Positions 12,557-25,753 are shown, counted from the stretch's first letter. The stretch is DNA of 64,000 bases from Scortum barcoo (GCA_023238725.1 CM041550.1:4721044-4785043); one strand, 5' to 3'. The notes: a model not told the origin generated them from the letters alone. Numbers and translations are program-made.

Positions 12557-12581
12557 CAGCTTTGCAAAGGTTTTATGAGGA
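12557..12581 (+). repeat. 25-base block shared with 40496-40520
   Basis: This block matches 40496-40520 at 23 of 25 positions, and both are preceded by similar A-rich sequence. The shared words include TTTTATGAGG. Chance is possible but unlikely for two sites in 64 kb. It probably belongs to the repeat that follows at 12605. Confidence 0.5.
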
Positions 12582-12604
12582 AGGAAATATATTTGACATG
12601 ATTA

Positions 12605-12905
12605 TTAGCCCACATGGAAATTCTTTTGTTTGCAGGAATAATCAGCTGGGTACCTTTTAAAGCTGCATTAATGGATTTTTTTTGGCCACTGGGGGGCACT
12701 AGAACCTTCAAACATGCTGACAGACACACAGCCCAGATGTGTTATTGCTTTATTAAATTTGTAAATCAGCAAAACAATTGCCTTTTTTCACATGGAGCAG
12801 ACATGAAGCAAGATCAGCATTCATCTGAAGCTGTTTCTCTCCAGTTGGTGAATAAGTCCGATATTCTCTCTCTGCACAGCTCTTCTTTGGTTTCCATAAA
12901 ATATG
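12605..12905 (+). repeat. Interspersed teleost repeat fragment with CTCF-like motif
   Basis: AGCTGCATTAATGG followed by a T-run, GGCCACTGGGGGGCA and later ACATGGAGCAGACA recalls a common fish repeat whose other portion may be represented at 9700-10145. The within-window similarity to that copy is weak, so the link rests on memory. The 100-codon frame inside it (12614-12916) has no known domain. Confidence 0.4.
12683..12701 (+). promoter_or_regulatory. CTCF-like binding motif
   Basis: TGGCCACTGGGGGGCACTA fits the vertebrate CTCF core CCASYAGRGGGCRS with one mismatch (A to G at core position 6, base 12691). CTCF is a zinc-finger insulator and loop-anchor protein, and its sites are often spread by retroelements. 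This one lies inside a putative interspersed repeat. Occupancy cannot be judged from sequence. Confidence 0.35.
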
Positions 12906-15719
12906 TTTGTATCTAGTTGTTTTTTACAGCTCGGCTTATTTATTTTCCTGGGTTTGTTTTAGTTTCTTCCCATTAGTTAGAAGAATTTGAACTTCTTGCA
13001 AAGAAGGCATAAAAAGCCTCCTTCGGCGGTAATAAGCTGCTAAATGAAAGTATTAAAAGTGATTACAGCAACTAAGTAAGTTTACCCTGAGACAGAGTGA
13101 GCATTGGAGACAGGAGTGAAGCCTATTTGCCTCATCACTGGATACAACCAGAACAGAGGAAGTGTCCCTGACCCAGCGACAGTCAGAGGACAGCTCGACG
13201 GCAGATGCTCGCGAGTCATTTATCTCACTTGCACTTTGACACTGAAGCCGTTATTGTCTGGCTTCTGCACAGAACGGCTCAAGCCTCTCACATCAAAGCA
13301 GCTGCAGCGCACAACTCATAAATGGAGCCATTTTAAAATCAGAGTATGATTTATGAATGCCAGTCCCCCCCCCCCCCAAGTGCAGAGAAATGTTAAGGTC
13401 TTCACTCTCTGCACAGGAAAAGCCCACGAAGGGAGAGGAAAGCAACTAAAATGACCAGAGATGCAAAAAGAACTCGTTATTATGATTATTCTAAATACTG
13501 TATTAATAACTTGGTTTGTGAGGCAATGCTAAACTGCTTATTATCTCACAGCTGTCATTTTTCCAGTGTGAACGTGTTACATACTGAAACCCTGCTTAGA
13601 ATAATTTAATATGGAATTAGGACAGGCTGCAGACCTGGAGGGCTTCAAATAAAAAAAATGTGCTATCTACATGACACACAGGGTGCATACCTCTTCCCTT
13701 ATTTAATTGTTTGCCATCATGCTATGGGTTAACTGTGGCCTGAATTAAAATGGAAAGAAAGAAAGAAACAATTTGCATCCCAAATATTTCTCTTTTCCCC
13801 TTTTTTTTAACCTGCGTGGTGGCTCTCAGGACGAGTGTCGTCTTCAACCTGGAGTTTATTTTGCAGCATTTCTCACGTCTCGCTTGTTGTTTTTCGGGAG
13901 CACACATTTTAATTGTCAGTCTGATTAATTTCCATTCAGTGTGTGATGCAGCAAATCAATTACTGTGTGTCAGGCAGAAACTATTGATGTGTGTTACACA
14001 AATGCCACACCCCCCCTTAAAACTTCTAGGCTTCTGAATCCTTCCTATACATTATGAGACATAGTATATTATAGTATATTATCCAGCACATTATCCTTAA
14101 TGATCCTTATTGTAAAGTGCTAATTAGCAGTCGTGATAAAAGCGTAGGCAAGCTGAGTGGAGTTTAATTGTGCTGTTTGTCGCTCATAAGAAACTCAGCA
14201 GGACAATAAATTATTTAACAAGCCACATTTCTGCCTTTGCTCTACCTGCGTGTTTCATTATTTGACAAATCTCTTATGATGTAGCAAGAGAAATAACTTC
14301 CCATAATGTATATTGATCAAGATAAAAACATAATGGTATAATGACAGGTGAGTCTATATGAGTAATATGAGTATATGAGTATTTTATTCAAGTGCAAATT
14401 ATAGTTAATACACTACTAGACTGCAAGTGTGGTGTAGTTTGAATATTAACTAAAAGAAAATGCACAGAGATACCTGACACACAAGGACCAGCTAGAACAA
14501 AACCTGATCAAAATAAATAACTGGGTACAAGCTGTCTGCTCACCACATGGAAGAACACGAGGAAATGAATGATATCCATCAATAAAACACCTGACTTGCT
14601 CCTACAGAACTTTGTAACACTTATGAATTCACAGTTAACGCTGACAGAGAGAAATGTTTGCTGCAGGGGATCGATTCTTCGACCATGATTCTGGACAACA
14701 GCCTTACAGATATGAAAGATGGGGAAAAAAAACAACAAACCAACCCGAAACAACATTGAGACAGAGGTGATCAGCAACAAAGAGTTCAGGTGGTATCATT
14801 CATTTTTAAGAAATTAGTAGTAGTATTTTAAGGTATTAGTAGTCATAGTAGTATTTTTGGACTTAATACATTTTCTTCTGGTGTAATTTTAAAGAGATGA
14901 GAGTGCAGTTTTACATAGATCCCCCGTCAGCGAGGCCACACATCGAGATCTTTCATATCCGACTGGAAACTGCCCCACTCAAGTCATCACCGCGGACAGC
15001 CGTAGTGACGGTATAAAAGTCCCAAAATGCGGGGCTGTTGAAACTGAATGTCAAACATCTCACTGCACCTGCCACACTTGTGGAGAAAATGTGAAACACT
15101 TGATGGACGCTCTCAGAGACGCAATTTACCCATAATTGAACCGCCTGAAAGGAAAGACGGACTCAGCTGTGCTTAACTGCCAATGCAAGCAAGCCTCCGA
15201 AGGGTCTATTCAGCGTCAGCGTCGCTCCACGACATGAACAGGCCCACAGAGCCTCGTGCTGTACATGCCCAAGACTTGGAAAAAACAAAAAAAACACAGA
15301 ATGACCTACATCTCTCCTGGCGAAATGGCACTCTACCATGACTGGAATGGAGTACTGAGACTTGTCAGAGGAAAGAGCCAAATTGTACATTCAGGACAGC
15401 GGATACACACATTCGCAAAGAATTTGCATTTGGCGGTTTCTACTGTACTGAGCTGCATTCAGTGATTCGCCGCAGCATATGTGTGACAGAACGCCTCAGA
15501 TACCTCAACGCAGGCTTTGTCACATGTACTAATACCTATGTGAGCCACATTATCTTTCAATATGTGACTAAAGCTGCTCTGAGCCTGGTGGTATTGGCGC
15601 TGCTCTGAGGTAGATACCCCTTATGAAATATTGTAAAGGTACAGGTTGACATCAGGGTTACTGCATTGAAGGGATTTTTAGCTGTCTAGCAACAAATAAC
15701 AAGGTCTGTCTGCAGGCTG
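12906..15719. other. Non-coding stretch with homopolymers
   Basis: It contains C13 at 13365-13377 and (GAAA)4 at 13753-13768. Near 14060-14085 there is a small duplication of ATAGTATATT, and near 14815-14855 an AGTAGTA-rich tract. The frames of 61-95 codons are unrecognised. No exon, RNA gene or transposon was seen. Confidence 0.55.
13365..13377 (+). repeat. Poly(C) tract, 13 bases
   Basis: Thirteen consecutive C residues follow CAGT. Such tracts are unstable and difficult to sequence, so the exact length should be treated with caution. Confidence 0.95.
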
Positions 15720-15860
15720 CAGGTTCACCATTTTTTCCAGAGTGAAATATTTCAACACCTACCAGATGGATTGGCTGACAACTCTGTACAGACAATCACA
15801 AGGATTTAATTTACTCACAGTCCTATCTGTGTCCTCCTCACTTACATTGTCTTATACATC
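15720..15860 (-). repeat. Fragment of repeat family A, minus orientation
   Basis: GAGTGAAATATTTCAACACC and GATGGATTGG followed by GTACAGACAATCA (about 15740-15798) are the reverse-strand signature of a very common teleost repeat. On the opposite strand that family reads TTTCATGGCAATCCATCCA. Other fragments are seen at 19140-19315 (minus), 31065-31131 (minus), 34339-34453 (plus) and 60215-60424 (plus). It is non-coding and its class is uncertain. Confidence 0.6.
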
Positions 15861-18800
15861 TTCAGAGAGGGGAGCTGAGGGAAATGACATTTTCAACTTC
15901 ATTTGAGATTTTTGTACCTTTTTTGGAGATTTTGCTGCACACAGGATGACCCAAGTATTTCTTTATTTTCTACATCTGAACTCAGTAACTAATTTCATCA
16001 ATATAAGTGCTAGATTGAAGTGTAACTATGACTAAAAACCTAGATTAGATGCAAATGAAATGCTGTATATATATTCAGTCATATACTTACACATAGTCTA
16101 CATTTTTCCTGGTTTTCTGTCACATTATGTCCTGAGGTTTCCTGTTTGTTTTGTGAAAACAATAAATCAGTTTCCCATCAGCTGCACTGAAATAGTAAAA
16201 AAAAAAAAAAAGTAATGACCCATGAACGTTGAGATGTCTGATGAACGTCTCTGTGGGTGGCTGGGATTAACAACATTTAACATAACATCTTTTGTATTTA
16301 TTATATTGCTGATCTGCACAGATTTTTCTAAAATGACTGCACTTTGTCAGTTTAACTTAAGTGCCCTACTGTAAGCACAAAAGTATGGATTTATTTCGAC
16401 CACTGGCCTGTGGCCATCGGTGGGATAATCATTAATCAATGCTTTGCGAAAAGCAGAAACCAGAAAATGTGAGATGGAGCTTTGTGTTAACTTTAGGTGT
16501 AAAATAAAGAATACAGAATAAATAAAGAAAGTGATTTAGTAGACTCATACATTATGTATGTATTCATATCTAAAATCAGTTGAAGCTTTTGGCATAATAC
16601 AGAAGCAGAAAGTAGAGCAAACTGGACTAATAAAAGCATGCTTCACTCTGTCTCCCAGTGGAAAAAAACAGAGACAAGAGAAAAAGTTTAGCGATGACTT
16701 CAAAGGGAAATATTAAAAGCCTCACCTTGAATACTGGCTGCACGCCAGGTCAACAGGACATTTTCTCTCAAATCATATTCCTGAGCGCAGTGGAAGAGTC
16801 TGAGGTGGCCTTCTGTTTAAAAAACTTTGTTCGCAAATTAATTTTCTCAGCAGATTATCAGAGCGTCACAGAAGATTCCCGCCTTTGGAGTAAACTGTCG
16901 ATTCAAGTTGAAGGTCTATTGAACCGATTTCAGAGCAGAGTTAAAGTGATCCCTCTCGTCACATTGATCTTCTAATTTACTCCTCAGAGTTGAGACCGAA
17001 CTCTCCAGGGAGATGAAATACTACCCCCACGCAGCATTTACACTATTCATGTTGATATTAAGCGTTTCATTGTGAAAACACTGGGATATTCAGGGTTTCA
17101 GCCCGGCCGAGTGTAAATGACAAATGTTCAACACTGATTCAATTTCGGTGAATGAATCGATGGTGGAGTCAGTGGAGAGTGAGGTGGAGATGGGCTGAGT
17201 TTCACAAAAGTATAAGTAAGAATTTTTCAAAAGGTGAGCACTGGTTTCCTTGTGTTTGGGACCAAACCTCTTCTCATGACATGTTTTTTTTTCTTTTTAA
17301 GAGAAACCTGCAGCCTGAATGTGGTTGCCACAGATTTACAGAAACTATGGGTAAGTTATTCTAAAGTTGGAAACCAGAAAGGAAACATGCAAATCTGTCA
17401 TGTCAGCATGAAGAACGGCGTAGAGCTCCACTCGCAGCTCGCGCTTCAAACACAATCACAATCACAACCACGGCTCCGTTATTCATATTATATATATATT
17501 ATTCATATATTGTTCTTTCTCTTGGGCAGCTCACACTATGGTGCAGAAACACATCTCGCATCTCAACAAAAAGACGTCTTCAGAGCGACGCTTCCTCACA
17601 GCATCTCTGACTTCTGTGGAAGTGTGATTAATGTGAGCAGATACTGACAGCACAGAAGTGTCAGCGTTGTCTGCACACGTGTTGAAGATGTGATAGAGTT
17701 TACTCAACCTCCATGATGCATCACTGTCTTGCATCCTGGTTTGAAATATTGTGTGGTTTGTATAAATATTTAACAATCACTGAATTATTTCTCATTTAAT
17801 TATTTCTGGCAGAACACAGCAAAGAAAACTCATTTTATACACACCTGGACAAGAAGTCTGCCTTTTTTAGGGGTTACAAGTTTTTATTGGTGGCTAATCA
17901 CAAGAGAGGAGTGATGGGAAGTTTCTCATATGTACGGCCTCTTAGTCACTGATACAGCCATAAAACTTTTTAGTAATTCAATCCACTAAATTCTCAAAAG
18001 AAACCTTTTAAGCAGCACTACCTGTGCTGTGACAGCAGCCCAGGTTGTTTCCTTTTAGAGGAGCAGACAGGAGCCCTCTGAAGGTCTCTTTCCACGCCGT
18101 CCCTGGCCCAGCATGAGACAAATTATACAGGTCAGACCACACTCTGGACTCCGTGGCTTGGCTTTAACGTAACATAAAATCATATAATTGATTTCGATTC
18201 AGCGGGTCCAAAATGGGTAAATCCTCTTCGATGTTTTTTTCCTGAAATGGCACAGCAATTATCTGTCAGATTACCAGGAAGACGGGACTGTTTAGAGCTT
18301 GATAAAAGGTTTATTTTTAGCTGTATAATTTTCCCACTGTCCTTTGACATATTAAAAGAAGAGTATCATCAAGGTTTTTACATTTTTCTCATTCACTTAC
18401 TGTGGAAATGTATATGTACATGCTACTGGAGCTGTCTCATATTTCTGTCACTGGTCACTGAGGTTTTCATTTCGGACTGGGCACAAAGTTCAACCCTGGT
18501 AATTTTCGTCTAGACCAGCCCCATTTTCCCCAACATGCACACCACAATATGAGGCTTTTTAAAACATACACACTAACATAATCATACAGAGTCTCCACTT
18601 AATCATGAATCCTCCTCTGTTACTGCTTCTATAACTGCATGCAGTACCTCCTGCTCATTGGAGGGTATCATGGTGTTTCTTGTCCTCTTCTCACCCCTCT
18701 GTCCAGACTCTGTCTTCCTCTTCATTTGGGGTTGATGGCCTGTTACAACTGGAGCTAAACACTAATGTTATTTTGTGTGACATTGTCGGCATCCGTAACA

Positions 18801-18907
18801 ATAAATTTTCTGCTCCACCTTTTCTCTTGTCGGGACCTTTATCCATTTCATTGCCAAAGTTTTTTTTTTCCCTTCTACAGTTTTTCTTCCCACTGTGCTG
18901 TTGACCT
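15861..18907. other. Non-coding stretch
   Basis: A polyadenylation-signal plus A-tract arrangement lies at 16161-16211 and an AT-rich dinucleotide patch near 17484-17512. The longest frame, 137 codons at 17234-17647, starts with a Phe-rich low-complexity run and has no domain. No splice-flanked exon could be defended. Confidence 0.55.
16161..16211 (+). other. AATAAA followed by A15, possible retroposed tail
   Basis: AATAAA at 16161-16166 is followed 30 bases later by fifteen A (16197-16211). This is the spacing expected of a reverse-transcribed polyadenylated RNA inserted on the plus strand. I cannot recognise the upstream body as a gene or LINE, and no target-site duplication was identified, so chance is an equally good explanation. 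Confidence 0.3.
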
Positions 18908-18985
18908 TGTGGCACAGTTGGTGGGCCGGCCTGTCCTCCATTTGCCAGAGTTGCCAGATTGCAGGTCCAAATCTGAGCACAGGTA
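18908..18985 (+). mobile_element. tRNA-derived SINE head, degenerate
   Basis: TGGCACAGTTGG at 18910-18921 fits the RNA polymerase III A box (TRGYNNARNNGG). GGTCCAAATCT at 18964-18974 resembles the B box GGTTCRANNCC. The separation of about 42 bases is tRNA-like. The flanks do not fold into an intact tRNA cloverleaf, so this is a SINE head and not a tRNA gene. The body and 3' tail are not recognised. Confidence 0.55.
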
Positions 18986-19139
18986 TATACGCATGATTGA
19001 GATGAAAATATTAGTTTATGATGGTCCATATAAGGCTCAGTTATGTTAAAGCTGAAATAATTTGTGTTGTGCAACATGAGACACGTTGGGTTTTATCCAC
19101 ATGACCAATGTGGCTCAAGGAAAATGACCAACAAGTAAT

Positions 19140-19315
19140 AACTGCTCTAGTAATGACATCCAGGTGAACCTCAGCTGTACTTTGTTTATTTGTGTATAAT
19201 AAACAGCTGTATATGTTCATTTATCAAACTTTAGCATGCTAATGTGCTAAGAAGCTTAACACTAAACACTAAAGCTGCTGAACAGCATCATGTTAGCATT
19301 GTCCCTGTGAGGATG
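19140..19315 (-). repeat. Fragment of repeat family A, minus orientation
   Basis: On the minus strand this reads through ACAATGCTAACATGATG, TTAGCATGCTAAAG and then ACAAAGTACAGCTGAGG and GATGTCATTA. That is the upstream part of the same common fish repeat as at 15720, 31065, 34339 and 60215. The repeated TTAGCATG/CATGCTAA words are characteristic. No reading frame is present. Confidence 0.65.
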
Positions 19316-22300
19316 TAGTTTTATTTTAACCATATCTGAACGCAGTGATTGGGAGAAGCTTTGGAACCCATTTTTAAAGGTCACAGTGAATGTAGTGTCT
19401 TTAACATCCCTCTTTTTGAAAGAACAAAAAAAAAAACACCGTTATATTTGACATGTAGTTTAAAGTAACTCTCTGCCCTCTGTGATTTCCAGAAATAGAA
19501 TATAGAAACCTTTATATTCAACTAATTTTCCAAAGCAAATATGTCTAAACATAACACCTCGTGTACCTTTTTTATCAACATAATGAGGAAACACAACAAA
19601 AAAATAATCTGCAAAGTTCAACATGAGTGTGTGAGCAACACCTTGGCTGACAAAATATTTCTGTGTTTTCTCTAAACTGAGCTGCGAGCAGGATGCAGGA
19701 TGTGAGCGCCTGAGTGTCAAAGTCCTGTGATTCGTACACTCGTCATCCAAGGTACGAGAACACACAAAATAGCTGACTTTAAAAATACATTGAATGAAAT
19801 CCAGGCAGCAATTACGCTTCCTTCAAAGCGTATTCTGCCAAACAAATTAGCACCAACGGCGGAGTCTGAGGCTGCCTGTTTCAACAGGGCGCCGAGTTTG
19901 AGGCTGCATGCTCTGACGCAGCTGTGACAGCACCTGAAAAATTATCCATCAAGGCAAAGTGGAACAAATTTCTCTTTGACTAAAGGACTTAGAAGTGGCC
20001 AAGTGTTGTGGAAAAGGTTGGGCTTGACTAGTCGGGTTTAATTGCATAAGCCTTGGCCTTTCTCCAGGGGCCTCCCTTCACTTTATAAATCATATGAATG
20101 TCTGTTTTATACCACAGCACCGCAGTCATTGGTCATTTCTGCTGCAGGTCCTCAATCCTCAGTCCTCCAATATTATTTTCCTCTCCACCTAATAATTCAT
20201 AACTTCCATCAATCCTGCAGGCCGATAATCTTGCAGTCCTGATCGATTCAGAGGACACAGCCACTGAATCATAATCATGGAGCAAGTTGCTCTGAGTTGT
20301 TTACAAAGTTAAAGTTGTTGCGCATGACTGTGACTAATAAAGGTAAAGAACCGTCGTGAACAAAGCCATCCTTTGTTAGAAAAGTGGCAGTGACGGCTAT
20401 TAGTCCAGAGCTCAGGGGTTGGCATTGGTCAGAGGAAGGGATGGGATGTCTCCTTTAATCAGCGGGCTCTTCACATTCCTTTCAGGGGGTGCCAGATCAA
20501 TTTCACAGTTTTCTTAAGAGGAATTTCTCAGCCTATTTTCGAACAGTGAAAATACACGAAATCCACACGTTTGGCACAGGTGTAGATTAGGTTTCAACAC
20601 AGCGATTGTCAAAATGAGTGATGGAAAAAATGTCTAATCAGCTCTGCAAATATGTTTTGACAAACGAAATTCTGTTCATGTAATGAAAAAAAAAGAAAAA
20701 AAAAGGACTAAACGCAATTTCCAGATGGGTTGAAGTCAAGGACCGAAAGTGTGCAGGCTGATGTGTTTGGATAAATGTTATAAATCTGAGGGGCGGACAA
20801 TTCATCTTCCCATGATCCATCTGACCAGGTGATACTCTATAGATCCTCCAAATGAAGAGATATGAGGGGCCGAGTAAAAACTGACCTTCACAGGTCACAC
20901 TACCCACTGATACCCTCTCTCCTCTTTTCTCCTTCTTTTCTCCCTTGAGGAAAAGAAAAAAAAAGAACACAGTGCTGAGGGATATCCGGTGAAACTGTGT
21001 GTGTGTGTGGCTGCGTTATATACGATGAATCACTGTCTGGTGTGTGTAAACAGCAGAGAGCCTCCACTCGAGTTATTATGCGCCCACAAATAACGAGCCA
21101 CATGCAACGGGAACTGAGCGGTTGCTGAGAGTCTATACCATGACTGAATTTGCAGCCTCTCGCACGGTATCATGCACCATTTCCCATCTACAGTAGTTTG
21201 TGGGTGCATTTTCTCTAGAGTACTCTTTCTAGATCATGGTAAATTGGTTTCACAAACCTTTGATTAGACAATCCCCCCTACTTCCATTATGTTTGCTGTC
21301 TATGAGTGATTGCCTGCATGCTGAGATGAAAGACTAGTCCGGGAGCTGAGGCGATGAGGCGAATGGGACGCGATAATGAAATGAAATGAGGCGTGAACAT
21401 TGTCTGTTGCTGTTATCACTTAAGAACATGGAGAAAGGGTAAAGGGACCTGAGAGATCTTGGCTCTGCCTAATTCTTTACTACCTTAATGGGCTTTCTGC
21501 TATCTACTAGAAGTTCATCTGTATGCTGAATACATTTCAGCATATTTTGATTCAGATTGACTCTTCCAGTCTCCGGAGAGAGAAAAACCAAAAGAGGAAA
21601 ATAATTTGTCTAGCCTCAGTCCCGCGTGTATGTAAATGCCTAAGCGTAGTTAACACTGCATACATTTAAATATGAAATGTTTGGATTTATTTGGCTGATG
21701 TTATGCCACGGAGACGTCTGCACCTGTCCCTTTCACCTCACAGAGTATCTTTGTTTCACGCCGCGCCGCTTCACTTCTGTCATCTCTACACCTGTGGGGC
21801 TAAATGAGTGGCACAATGAGCTGCCGTGTTTACAGTCAATGAAGAGGAGTTAACTGTAATTACCTATACTCTTAATGTATATGAGCTTTGTTAAGCCAGC
21901 TGCTGTGTGGATGAACCAGCAATCAGCAGTCACAGTTTAACATAATATTATTTTAGGTCAACAGCGGAAAAAAAACTGAAAATAGGTCGTCTGAAAGCAA
22001 CCTGATGTAAATACTGGGCTCAGTATCATCTTTATAACAGGAAGTTGTGTTTAGCTGTCGAAATCTTTTTCCCAAGTCAAGGCTCACCACCACATCAGCT
22101 TCAATGCCGATATGAATTTTTTAACACATTGGCCACTTCAGTGACAAGAAAAGAGTTCTCCATTGATAGTCAGCCATTTCCTTGAAACGAGCCAAAAGTA
22201 AGGATGAGGAATAAAGAATATTTCATATTTTCCTGTTTCTTATTACAAATGTGCTTTATTGCAGTCAAAATTCTGCCCTGCCGAAACACATTTTTAGTCT

Positions 22301-25300
22301 CAAGGTGTGAATTAGAAATTGGCTCACACAGATGCAGAAAAAAGCCGAAGAGCAACCTGATTCATCCTGTAAGTACCGGACATGTACAGTCATGTGATTA
22401 AAATAAACTCACACTGCAGGTCCATATACGGCACATTGCAGCATGATTACGTCACATTCAGTCGAAGATAATGAATTATAGTCCAGCTGTAAAGACCTTG
22501 GTCGGGGTGAAAAGGACCCTGAGCCTTAAGGCTTTAATCAGAAGTGTGATCTGCCTTTGACTCCTTACCGCTGTGACAGTTCGACATTGTGAAGCATGTA
22601 TTTCATGTGGAAAGTACAGAGGAGCCTGGGGACAACACAGACCAGCATCAGCAAAGAAAGCTCACAGAGAGAGGAGAGGACAAATAAAAGTGTTAAATTC
22701 TTACTGTTGTTTTGCTGAGATTGTATATATTACATATTATAAGTCAGTCAGTGTTATCACAGGATATCCACACTTTGGCTTGTCAGTAGAATATAACATA
22801 AAGAAAGGTGTTTATTCTCTGCCCCGTTTCCTTTTTCACATTTTTAGTGTGTAGAAATGTGTGAACGTGGTGCGCAGAGGGGTGCAGCGACAGAGGGATT
22901 GTGAAGCTCTCATGGGACGCAACACAAATCTTGTGGGCAGCATATATTTACTGTGACGCAGACGGCAGCAGGCGGTCAGCGGCGTCACTGCAGGATGTGA
23001 TACGAGAATATGAGCAGCTGTTATTCATCATCGACCTTAAACTTTTTTTTATGAAATGTGCTATTTATGATCAGCATTTTATAAACTATTTCCATCGAAT
23101 GTATTTACACTCTGTAATTACCTTTTTATTTGGTATTTCTTATTGCTGGTGGCGGACTCCACAGTTTCCGCCCTGGACTGAAATTACCAACCTACACACA
23201 AATGATTCAGAAGCAATGCAGAATGATTACTTTTAATTTTATACCTGCATCCTAATGGAGTATCAGAGCTATATTATACCATATTATGTTAATGCAAACT
23301 GAATATTTCCCACTGCTGCTGCTTCATATTAAAAAGCAATTAAAGGCTAAAATAGCTTTAATCATTAAGTAGTCGCAGGCAACTTGATGTATTTTTCACA
23401 ACTATCAGTTATAATTGTTATTGGTCATTTAAATAAGTGTCCGCCGCAATTGGGGGGACTGAGGGTGATTTTTAAATCAATCAATCAATTATGTTTGTTT
23501 GGCTGCACTCTAAACAAATAAGTGAAGTCTCTCCTGTTATATTTCTGATAAAGTAGCAGCATAAAAAGTGTTTGTTGTAGTGTTAAACCACATACTATCT
23601 TATTATTATGGCTGTTGCAAAATCAACCACTGAGATATGAAGGAATGCACTTCGTCATTAATTGAATTAATTAAAATGTCTTCCAATAATCCCAGTGTCT
23701 TAAAATAAAGTGAACTTTCAGTTTAATTTTCTCACTTTCTATGACCCACTCCCTTTTTCTTTTACTCTCCCTTATTCTCCTTATTTTGGCACATTGTACA
23801 GCTGGTTACAGAAATTTAGTGAGAAGTTCAACAACATCAAATGTAATTGCAATCCTGTATTTATTCCATCTGTTTTCTTATTTCTTTGGCCTTTAGTTGG
23901 TGAGCCACACCTGAAAGGCAGTATTGTGTGTGATGGGAGTCCATTAAACTGCCTAATCACTGCTCTCACCATCGTTTCAAATCTGCTGTATTTAGTCAAG
24001 AATTTATCTTAAGATGTGAGGATGGTGTTGCTAAGTCCATCCCATAAGAAAGTCAAGAAGTTTTCCTTATAATGTGTGACTTAAATTAAAGTTAAGCTGC
24101 CATTTTAAAGCCTCTAAATGAATATTCACACACCCTCTCTCCCTATAGTGTCTTCTTAAGTCCATGTTAGACACCAGCGCTTTGATAGGTAAACCCTGTA
24201 GGATAAACTTTGATTTACTGCTTACATAAAAATGTGTAGTTGTGTTTTTATGCCAGAAAATGATGTGTTTTTTTACACAGTTTTATAGATTGAAGCATAT
24301 TCTCTCACTGTACCTGGACTTTTGTTTTATCGTGGAGCATTTTTCCTAATGCAGGTGTGATGATGTGCTTGATTCGATATGTGATCCGAGCCGTGATTTA
24401 TGGTGTCACCTTCTTATTTGAATAATAGCACATTGAAAACCGCATTACCACCTTTCCATAAGTATTGTAATCTAGTCCTTGAATAATTCCCCATGATAAT
24501 CAGTGGAGCAGAGATTCTGATGTGATTTATTATCAGCTAAAATGATAACTGGAGTTGACAAAGCAAGAATGCATTAGAGGAAGAGGCTGCTGCTCCAAAC
24601 TACTGAAATCACACTTAGTTTCAAAGCGTAAAAGACAGAAAATCTGAGAAAATATTATGCATAATAATAATTCTAATAATAATAACACCTTCAATTAAAT
24701 GACTTTAAAAGATAAGATTGTTGAAGTCAGAGTGAAAGTCATAATTGGTCTTAAATGAGAAATTTAAGCAGCAAAAACAGTCATTAGAGCTTTTAGTGTA
24801 ATCTACAAACCTAAATATGTAGTTTTATCAACTCTTATGAGGAGCTGCGCAGCAGTAAAACTAAACTATATAAAACATTTTAGCAAACCAACCACAAGTG
24901 AAACTCTCTCCGGTGGGAATTTCACTGCCCTTAATTCAATTATCCGCAGCCCAAATTTAAATGTTAGACAGACAAAACCACAAATGACTGTAAAGAACAT
25001 CGGGACATGTCATACATTTATAGGACCGTGAGACAGTTGCCTCATATAAACTCTGCAGGATTGAATACTGTAAACATGTGCAGCCCTGCTACTGATATGT
25101 CACTTGGGGTTATCAAGTGGACACCCCTTGTCACGAATGTCTCCTTGAATTAGGTCGCTGAACTCCACAGTGCTTTCTAGCATTAGGCAGGAGCCTAGGA
25201 TAACAATTTAAGCCCCTGCGGATTCATAACTCTTAGCATGCGTGCTAACAGCAAATTAAAGTAAGCTGGCATCTTATGAGCGCGCCAGAGCTAACAAGTC

Positions 25301-25753
25301 TTCGTGTAAACATCCCTTACGGCGTGTCCATGGGAAAAAACCAGGAGAGGCCAGTAGGCGCGTGTTAAAAGTGTCAGGACACCTCAAATACAGTTTGAAA
25401 CACAATCTCACATGCTGTATCTCTTTTATGAGGCAGGTCATACTCTGGCAGAGCGGGGTCATATGAGATTGGATGGTGTTATAGAGCTAATACGATGCCT
25501 TCCTCCATTTTCCGATTTTCTCATCCCTCTGAGGTCAGCGCACTCAAGGTGATTTCAAATTGGTCATCGGCACGCTGTCTCTGCTAATATATTTATTCAT
25601 TTACAAGGTCCGGTTGTGAATTGATGAATATATTAATTATTAAGAAATAAACCAACAGTAAGCGAGTCACTGTGATTGAGATTTTTCATTTTTATCCAAG
25701 TTCTGCTTCCTCACCTCCAGCAGAAGATCTGTCATTGTGGCGATTTCCTTGAA
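19316..25753. other. Six-kilobase non-coding stretch
   Basis: There is no recognised gene or transposon. Simple repeats are an A-run near 19427-19437, a polypurine AAAAGAAAA tract near 20684-20704, (GT)7 at 20996-21009, AATC units at 23475-23489 and an ATAATA-rich patch near 24657-24686. Unrecognised frames reach 111 codons. This is one of the quietest parts of the window for repeats and may include conserved non-coding DNA, which cannot be shown without comparison. Confidence 0.55.

Noticed and set aside
17234..17647. 137-codon frame, the longest in the window
   Set aside because: It begins in a T-run giving poly-Phe and has no recognisable motif; this length is expected by chance in 64 kb.
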